Positions 6,228 to 10,527 of a stretch of DNA of 10,527 nucleotides are shown one piece after another. The DNA comes from an uncultured Faecalibacterium sp. (GTDB lineage: Bacteria; Bacillota; Clostridia; Oscillospirales; Ruminococcaceae). The translations under genes were made by a program, and so were the position numbers. Positions within the stretch are counted from its first letter, which is position 1. The number at the start of each line of letters is the position of its first letter. Below the pieces are notes generated by a model, which was not told where the DNA came from, did no database searches, and saw only the letters and a list, made by a program, of their open reading frames with translations. The stretch covers positions 1 to 10,527 of the forward strand of contig CAAFSR010000373.1 of assembly GCA_900765705.1 (NCBI GenBank), read 5' to 3'.

Positions 6228-6419
6228 ATGAAAACATTCTGGAAAACGCATCCTGCCCTGCGCATCGTGCTGATGATCGTGCTGTTTGTGCTGTCCATTG
6301 CATTGGTTGTGGCAGGCTGGAAAATGACTGGACAGCTGGCAGGGCTTGGCATCATGCTTGTGGGCGTGGCACTGCTGCTGGCAGTACTGGCCATTTACAA
6401 CGCAATCTATCAGGATTGA
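6228..6419 (+). CDS. Small two-helix membrane protein (DUF6903-like)
   Basis: A 63-residue protein with two hydrophobic segments (about 11-29 and 36-57) joined by a short G/K turn (W-K-M-T-G-Q-L-A-G). Its ends are short and polar, and there is no signal cleavage site. The ribosome site is AAGGTGA, 7 nt before the ATG. It sits 11 nt after the second permease and 18 nt before the phosphorylase, so it is a co-transcribed member of the operon. I recall small proteins labelled DUF6903 next to GH112/sugar ABC genes in Clostridia, but this match is from memory. Possible roles are an accessory subunit of the importer or a membrane anchor. No function is established from the sequence. Confidence 0.75.
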   Translation: MKTFWKTHPALRIVLMIVLFVLSIALVVAGWKMTGQLAGLGIMLVGVALLLAVLAIYNAIYQD

Positions 6420-6437
6420 GGATAAGAGAGGAAAACT

Positions 6438-8597
6438 ATGGAAGATAAGTGCAAGACCGGGCGCGTTACCATTCCGACCGACCTGGATGTGGTGCCCGAA
6501 ACGTTGGAGATTCTGAAAAAGTGGGGTGCGGATGCCATCCGTGACTGCGATGGTACGGATTTTCCGCAGGAACTGAAAAACGCCGATGCAAAGATCTATT
6601 CCACCTATTATACCACGCGCAAGGATAACGCATGGGCCAAAGCAAACCCGGACGAGGTGCAGCAGTGCTACATTATGACGGGCTTCTACACCGCCCCCGG
6701 CAACACCGTGACCATCCCTCTGATGAAAGGCATCAGCCCGGAGCTGATGAAAGTGAACGATCACGATGACATCACCCGCTGGTGGGAGGTCATGGATCGC
6801 TCCACGGGTCAGCCTGTGCCGCCAGAACAATGGAGTTATGCGGATGGCAGCGTGACCGTGCAGGCGGTGCCGTTCCATGAGTATACCGTGAGTTTTCTTG
6901 CCTACCTCATCTGGGACCCGGTGCATATGTACAACGCTACCACCAACGGCTGGACGAATTTTGAGCACCAGATCACCTTTGACGTGCGTCAGCCCAAGAC
7001 CCACAAATATTCCATGGAGCGTTTGCGGAAATTCATTGCAGAGCATCCGTATGTGAACGTCATCCGCTATACCACGTTCTTCCATCAGTTCACCCTGATC
7101 TTCGATGAACTCAAGCGGGAAAAATTCGTGGACTGGTATGGCTATTCTGCTTCCGTCAGCCCCTATATCCTCAATCAGTTCGAGCAGGAAGTGGGTTACA
7201 AGTTCCGCCCGGAATATATCATCGACCAGGGCTACTACAACAACCAGTATCGTGTGCCCAGCAAGGAATACCGTGATTTTCAGGCGTTCCAGCGGCGCGA
7301 AGTAGCAAAGCTGGCCAAAGAAATGGTGGACATCACGCACGAGTGCGGCTGCGAGGCGATGATGTTCCTGGGCGATCACTGGATCGGCACCGAGCCTTTT
7401 ATGCCGGAGTTCAAGACCATCGGGCTGGATGCCGTGGTGGGCAGCGTGGGCAACGGCTCCACCCTGCGCCTGATCTCTGACATTGAGGGCGTGAAGTACA
7501 CCGAGGGCCGTTTCCTGCCGTACTTCTTCCCCGACACCTTCCACGAGGGCGGCGACCCGGTGCGGGAAGCCAAGGAGAACTGGGTTACAGCCCGCCGCGC
7601 TATCCTGCGCAAGCCCATCGACCGCATCGGCTATGGCGGCTATCTGAAACTGGCCTTGCAGTTCCCGGAGTTCGTGGACTACGTGGAGAGCGTCTGCAAC
7701 GAGTTCCGCGAACTGTACGAGAACATCAAGGGCACCACACCCTACTGTGTCAAGCGAGTGGCCGTGCTGAACTGTTGGGGTAAAATGCGGGCTTGGGGCT
7801 GTCACATGGTGCATCACGCCCTCTATTACAAGCAGAACTATAGCTATGCCGGTGTCATTGAGATGCTGTCCGGTGCGCCCTTTGATGTGAAGTTTATCAG
7901 CTTTGAGGATATCAAGAACGACCCGCATCTGCTGGATTCGTTGGATGTCATTATCAATGTCGGCGATGCCGACACCGCACACACCGGCGGCATCTGGTGG
8001 GAAGACCCGGAGATCTCCTCCGCTATCCGCAAGTTCGTCTGGAACGGCGGCGGCTTTATCGGCGTGGGTGAGCCTTCCGGTCACCCGTATCAGGGCCACA
8101 TTCTCCAGCTTGCCAGCGTGCTGGGCGTGGAGGAAGAAAACGGCTTCACCCTCAACTATGACAAGTACAACTGGGAAGAACACCCGGACCATTTCATTCT
8201 GCAGGACGCCGACCAACCCGTGGACTTTGGCGAGGGCAAAAAGAACATCTACGCCCTTGAGGGCACCGAGGTGCTGGTGCAGCGAAACAAAGAAGTGCAG
8301 ATGGCGGCACACGACTTCGGCAAGGGTCGTGCCGTGTACATCAGCGGTGTACCGTATAGTTTTGCCAACAGCCGCACCCTTTACCGAGCTATCTTGTGGA
8401 GTGCCCACAGCGAGGATGAACTGCACACTTGGTTCAGTTCCAACTACAATGTGGAAGTCCATGCTTATGTCAAAAATGGCAAGTATTGCGTTGTGAACAA
8501 CACTTACGAGCCGCAGGATACCACAGTTTATACGACTGATGGCAGCAGCTTTGACCTGCATCTGGATGCCAACGAGATCAAGTGGTATGAGATCTAA
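6438..8597 (+). CDS. gnpA: 1,3-beta-galactosyl-N-acetylhexosamine phosphorylase (GH112)
   Basis: A 719-residue cytoplasmic enzyme that splits galacto-N-biose or lacto-N-biose (Gal-beta-1,3-GalNAc/GlcNAc) with phosphate into alpha-galactose 1-phosphate and the N-acetylhexosamine. The N-terminus G-R-V-T-I-P-T-D and W-G-A-D-A-I-R-D-C-D-G-T (29-40) are GH112 signatures, followed by H-E-Y-T-V-S-F-L-A-Y-L-I-W-D-P-V. F-L-G-D-H-W-I-G-T-E-P places an Asp at residue 313, the position I recall for the general acid of the Bifidobacterium enzyme. K-Y-T-E-G-R-F-L-P-Y-F-F-P-D-T-F follows. The C-terminal part has the glutamine-amidotransferase-like stretch G-G-G-F-I-G-V-G-E-P-S and a final beta domain. It is slightly shorter than the roughly 750-residue bifidobacterial form, as usual in Clostridia. 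AGAGAGG precedes the ATG. Some GH112 members act on galactosyl-rhamnose, but the neighbouring nahK favours N-acetylhexosamines. Confidence 0.94.
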   Translation: MEDKCKTGRVTIPTDLDVVPETLEILKKWGADAIRDCDGTDFPQELKNADAKIYSTYYTTRKDNAWAKANPDEVQQCYIMTGFYTAPGNTVTIPLMKGISPELMKVNDHDDITRWWEVMDRSTGQPVPPEQWSYADGSVTVQAVPFHEYTVSFLAYLIWDPVHMYNATTNGWTNFEHQITFDVRQPKTHKYSMERLRKFIAEHPYVNVIRYTTFFHQFTLIFDELKREKFVDWYGYSASVSPYILNQFEQEVGYKFRPEYIIDQGYYNNQYRVPSKEYRDFQAFQRREVAKLAKEMVDITHECGCEAMMFLGDHWIGTEPFMPEFKTIGLDAVVGSVGNGSTLRLISDIEGVKYTEGRFLPYFFPDTFHEGGDPVREAKENWVTARRAILRKPIDRIGYGGYLKLALQFPEFVDYVESVCNEFRELYENIKGTTPYCVKRVAVLNCWGKMRAWGCHMVHHALYYKQNYSYAGVIEMLSGAPFDVKFISFEDIKNDPHLLDSLDVIINVGDADTAHTGGIWWEDPEISSAIRKFVWNGGGFIGVGEPSGHPYQGHILQLASVLGVEEENGFTLNYDKYNWEEHPDHFILQDADQPVDFGEGKKNIYALEGTEVLVQRNKEVQMAAHDFGKGRAVYISGVPYSFANSRTLYRAILWSAHSEDELHTWFSSNYNVEVHAYVKNGKYCVVNNTYEPQDTTVYTTDGSSFDLHLDANEIKWYEI

Positions 8598-8616
8598 GTT
8601 CTCCTTTTCATAAACG

Positions 8617-8659
8617 AACACAACGGGCAGCTCTGTTACCAGAGCCGCCCGTTGTGTTT
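8617..8659 (+). terminator. Operon terminator after gnpA
   Basis: AACACAACGGGCAGCTCTG (8617-8635) pairs with CAGAGCCGCCCGTTGTGTT (8640-8658) with a single mismatch around the 4-nt loop TTAC. The 19-bp stem begins 19 nt after the gnpA stop. The following T-tract is short (TTT), so termination relies on stem strength. A-rich sequence on the left side gives some function in the opposite direction too. Confidence 0.8.
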
Positions 8660-8750
8660 GCTGTATCTGCCGATAACTCAACCTGTGTCAATCGAACGCT
8701 GCAATGGAGATGGCTGGAAACGCAGAAATTCAGTAATGCGAGCGTAATAG

Positions 8751-8915
8751 ACCTGCAGAAAAAAGAAACTGACAAATTATCGCCTTTACACAGACTTGAA
8801 GCTGAATCCTGGCAACATGAACGCATGGCTCAAACACAACGATTCCAGCAAAATGAGCCTTGACTGTGCACGGCAGATCTACAAGTATGCAAAAAGCTAC
8901 CCGTCTGTTCGATAA
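8751..8915 (+). pseudogene. C-terminal remnant of a small mobile-element ORF
   Basis: A frame open from the TAG at 8748 to TAA at 8913-8915 encodes about 54 residues. It includes N-Y-R-L-Y-T-D-L-K-L-N-P-G-N-M-N-A-W-L-K-H and ends D-C-A-R-Q-I-Y-K-Y-A-K-S-Y-P-S-V-R. There is no plausible start before the ATG at 8817 (32 codons), and no ribosome site. The stop lies 17 nt before the recombinase ATG on the same strand, so it was probably the last part of the gene preceding the recombinase in its element. I do not recognise the family. The rest of the gap 8660-8932 shows nothing else I can support. Confidence 0.35.
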
Positions 8916-8932
8916 AAAAAGGAAGTGAGTCT

Positions 8933-10260
8933 ATGACCGCTGTGATCTACGCCCGCTATTCATCGGATAACCAGCGTGAAGAATCCATCGAAGGGCAGAT
9001 TCGGGAATGCACGGACTATGCGGAAAAGAACGGCGTTCATCTGATTTCCGTCATGGAGCCCATTGCCGAGGGCTCACAGGGCATTCTGGTGGAAACCCTT
9101 CTGGAAGGTATGGCTGAATACTATTCCGCAGAACTTTCCGAAAAGGTCATTCGAGGCCAAACCGAAAATGCTCTGAAAGGGAAGTGTACTGGCGGCACGG
9201 GAACCATAGGCTACAAAATCGACGAGGAAAAGTTCTATCACCTTGACCCGCTGACTGCTCCGCTGGTGCTGGAAGCCTTTCAGCAGTATGACAACGGCGA
9301 TAAGATGGTGGAAATCGTAAACTTCCTCAACGACAAGGGCGTCCGCAATATGCAGGGCGGCAAAATGACCCACAGCAGCGTGAACACCATGTTGAAGAAC
9401 CGTCGTTACATTGGTGAATTGTCTTTCCGGGATATCGTTGTGCCGGATGCAATTCCGGTTATTGTTCCGAAAGACCTTTTTGACCGGGTGCAGAAGCGTA
9501 TGGATAAGAACAAGCGTGCCCCTGCCTGTGGCAAGGCAGACGAGGAATACCTGTTGACCACCAAGCTGTTCTGCGGCAAGTGCGGTGCGCTGATGTTCGG
9601 TGAAAGCGGAACCAGTGCCACTGGGCGCACCTACTATTATTACAAGTGTGCCAACGTCAAGCGGCGCAAGGGCTGCAATAAAAAGACCGTGCAGAAGGAC
9701 TGGCTGGAAGAACTGGTCGTCCGGGAGACCATGAAGCTGATTCAGGACGATGCGGTGATCGACAAGATCGTTCAACTGGTCATGGATGTACAGAATCAGG
9801 AGAACACCACGATCCCGCTGCTGGAAAAGCAGCTCCGGGAAGTAGACAAGAAGCTGGACAACCTGATGAAAGCCATCGAGGAAGGCTTATTCACCCGGAC
9901 AACGAAAGAACGTCTGGAAGCGCTGGAAATTCAGAAGGATGAGCTGACTGCAAAAATTGCAGATGAAAAATTGAAGAAGCCCAGCTTCAATGAGGATTTC
10001 ATTCGGTTCTGGTTGCTGAAATTTAGAAAATTCGATATTTCGCAGAAAAAACAGCGGAAAGCGCTAATTGAAATTTTTGTGAATGCCATTTTCCTGTACG
10101 ATGACCGGATGTTGATTACGTTCAACTACAAGGATGGCACCCAAACCGTCCGTTTTGAGGACACTTTGACCGCCGATGGAGTAAAAGGAAAAAGTTCGGA
10201 TTTGTCCAGTCTTGCTGGACCAGAGCTCTTCAGTCGAGAGACTGAAGAGCTTTTTGTTAT
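8933..10260 (+). pseudogene. Large serine recombinase with in-frame catalytic-domain deletion
   Basis: GGAAGTGAG precedes the ATG. Resolvase motif Y-A-R-Y-S-S (6-11) carries the nucleophilic Ser10 and R8, followed by D-N-Q-R-E-E-S-I-E-G-Q-I-R-E-C. At K32-N33-G34-V35 the protein jumps from the first alpha/beta unit to the late part of the catalytic domain (L-I-S-V-M-E-P-I-A-E-G, then L-L-E-G-M-A-E-Y-Y-S-A-E-L-S-E-K-V). About 70 residues are missing, including the W-K-L-D-R-F-A-R-N-R type segment with active-site arginines. The rest is whole: recombinase domain from about 85, zinc ribbon (C214, C217, C239, C248) and coiled coil at about 285-345. Family homology ends near 10200-10260. The frame has no stop before the window edge at 10527, so the last part shown here and everything beyond is antisense read-through. 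As a strand-exchange enzyme it should be dead, though DNA binding may persist. Confidence 0.85.
10224..10256 (+). terminator. Terminator downstream of the serine recombinase
   Basis: AGCTCTTCAGTC (10224-10235) and GACTGAAGAGCT (10240-10251) are perfect 12-bp arms with loop GAGA, followed by TTTTGTT. A smaller hairpin (GTCCAG/CTGGAC, 10204-10220) precedes it. The recombinase frame passes through without a stop. Confidence 0.8.
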
Positions 10261-10279
10261 ATCTGGAACTTTTGCAAAC

Positions 10280-10319
10280 AACAGAGCCGCAGTCTTTTGG
10301 GAGACTGCGGCTCTGTTTT
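10280..10319. terminator. Bidirectional terminator between recombinase and uvrA
   Basis: AACAGAGCCGCAGTCT (10280-10295) and its exact reverse complement (10302-10317) form a 16-bp stem with a 6-nt loop. It is T-rich to the right on plus (TTTT including the arm end) and gives TTGTTTG on minus. It follows the uvrA stop by 11 nt and probably serves as the uvrA terminator. Confidence 0.8.
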
Positions 10320-10327
10320 ATACTGCT

Positions 10328-10527
10328 TTATTTGCCCTCTGCGCGGAGTTTCGCGTCCTTTTCCAGCAAGGGCTTGAGGTATTGGCCGGTAAAGCTGCCC
10401 GGCACCTCGGCCACCTGCTCCGGCGTACCCTCGGCGACGATGAGGCCGCCGGCACTGCCGCCCTCGGGGCCGAGGTCGATGATGTAGTCGGCGCACTTGA
10501 TGAGGTCGAGGTTGTGTTCGATGACGA
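10328..10527 (-). CDS. uvrA: UvrABC excinuclease subunit A, C-terminal end (partial)
   Basis: The last 66 codons of UvrA, the DNA-damage-recognition ATPase of nucleotide excision repair, ending at TAA (10330-10328). The visible part has V-I-E-H-N-L-D-L-I-K-C-A-D-Y-I-I-D-L-G-P-E-G-G, the H-loop/C-terminal ATPase signature highly typical of UvrA. This is followed by G-G-L-I-V-A-E-G-T-P-E-Q-V and the usual short charged tail (Y-L-K-P-L-L-E-K). The 5' part lies beyond the right edge. It is a core chromosomal gene and so marks the point where the accessory region meets the chromosome backbone. The window-edge part shows no frame damage. Confidence 0.95.
   Translation of the reverse strand, partial: VIEHNLDLIKCADYIIDLGPEGGSAGGLIVAEGTPEQVAEVPGSFTGQYLKPLLEKDAKLRAEGK

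Noticed and set aside
818..8667. The same 10-mer TTGCTGTATC just beyond two hairpins (818-827 and 8658-8667), as possible flanking direct repeats of an island
   Set aside because: Too short, on different sides relative to the genes, and found after many comparisons; chance is a sufficient explanation.
6084..8681. An 865-codon open frame antisense to gnpA
   Set aside because: It mirrors the GH112 gene. Its composition (H/V/L/A-rich, no domain motifs) is what the complement of a biased GC-rich gene gives, it has no ribosome site, and it runs over the gnpA terminator.
9074..9775. A 233-codon minus-strand frame over the recombinase
   Set aside because: The plus strand has an uninterrupted recombinase with resolvase, zinc-ribbon and coiled-coil parts, so this is a shadow frame.
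1..10527. CRISPR arrays, tRNA or rRNA genes
   Set aside because: No regularly spaced repeats, no cloverleaf-like sequence and no rRNA stretch were seen on either strand.

Overview
The window looks like chromosomal DNA of a gut Clostridia/Oscillospiraceae bacterium, most likely Faecalibacterium or a close relative. The reasons are the moderately high GC, the clear Shine-Dalgarno sites, the style of the lipoprotein signal (S-R-R-N-F-L-K followed by a lipobox), and the gene content. The species call is inference; no rRNA or other marker is present, and the uvrA 3' end at the right edge does not settle it.

Layout. (1) Positions 1-812, minus strand: the worn end of an integrative element. It holds the start of a tyrosine integrase, an excisionase-like HTH protein, a truncated ParB-like (DUF6551-type) gene and a small unknown ORF. 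(2) 771-1664, minus strand: a strong terminator and the C-terminal three quarters of an N-acetylhexosamine 1-kinase gene (nahK). It lacks the N-terminal ATP-binding part and directly abuts the stop of the next gene. (3) 1655-2521, minus strand: an AraC-type sugar regulator. (4) 2522-2937: a divergent control region with recognisable promoters on both sides, a 23-bp-spaced direct repeat and two palindromes of the same geometry. (5) 2938-8597, plus strand: an operon of sugar-binding lipoprotein, two ABC permeases, a 63-residue two-helix membrane protein and a GH112 phosphorylase (gnpA/lnpA), closed by a 19-bp-stem terminator. (6) 8751-10256: a second mobile-element remnant. It has the tail of a small ORF and a large serine recombinase with an in-frame deletion through its catalytic domain. 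(7) 10280-10527: a bidirectional terminator and the 3' end of uvrA on the minus strand.

How it works together. The central block is a galacto-N-biose/lacto-N-biose uptake and phosphorolysis locus. The lipoprotein captures a host-glycan disaccharide (mucin core or milk oligosaccharide), and the two permeases import it with an ATPase encoded elsewhere. GH112 then splits it with phosphate into galactose 1-phosphate and an N-acetylhexosamine. NahK would normally phosphorylate the released amino sugar, but here it is decayed, so the pathway needs another kinase (for example NagK) from elsewhere. The AraC protein probably activates the divergent operon.

I found no clearly new defence or RNA system. 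The most interesting signals are the half-eroded LNB locus caught between two decayed recombinase elements, the short-repeat in-frame deletion in the serine recombinase, and the layered operator architecture of the divergent promoter.
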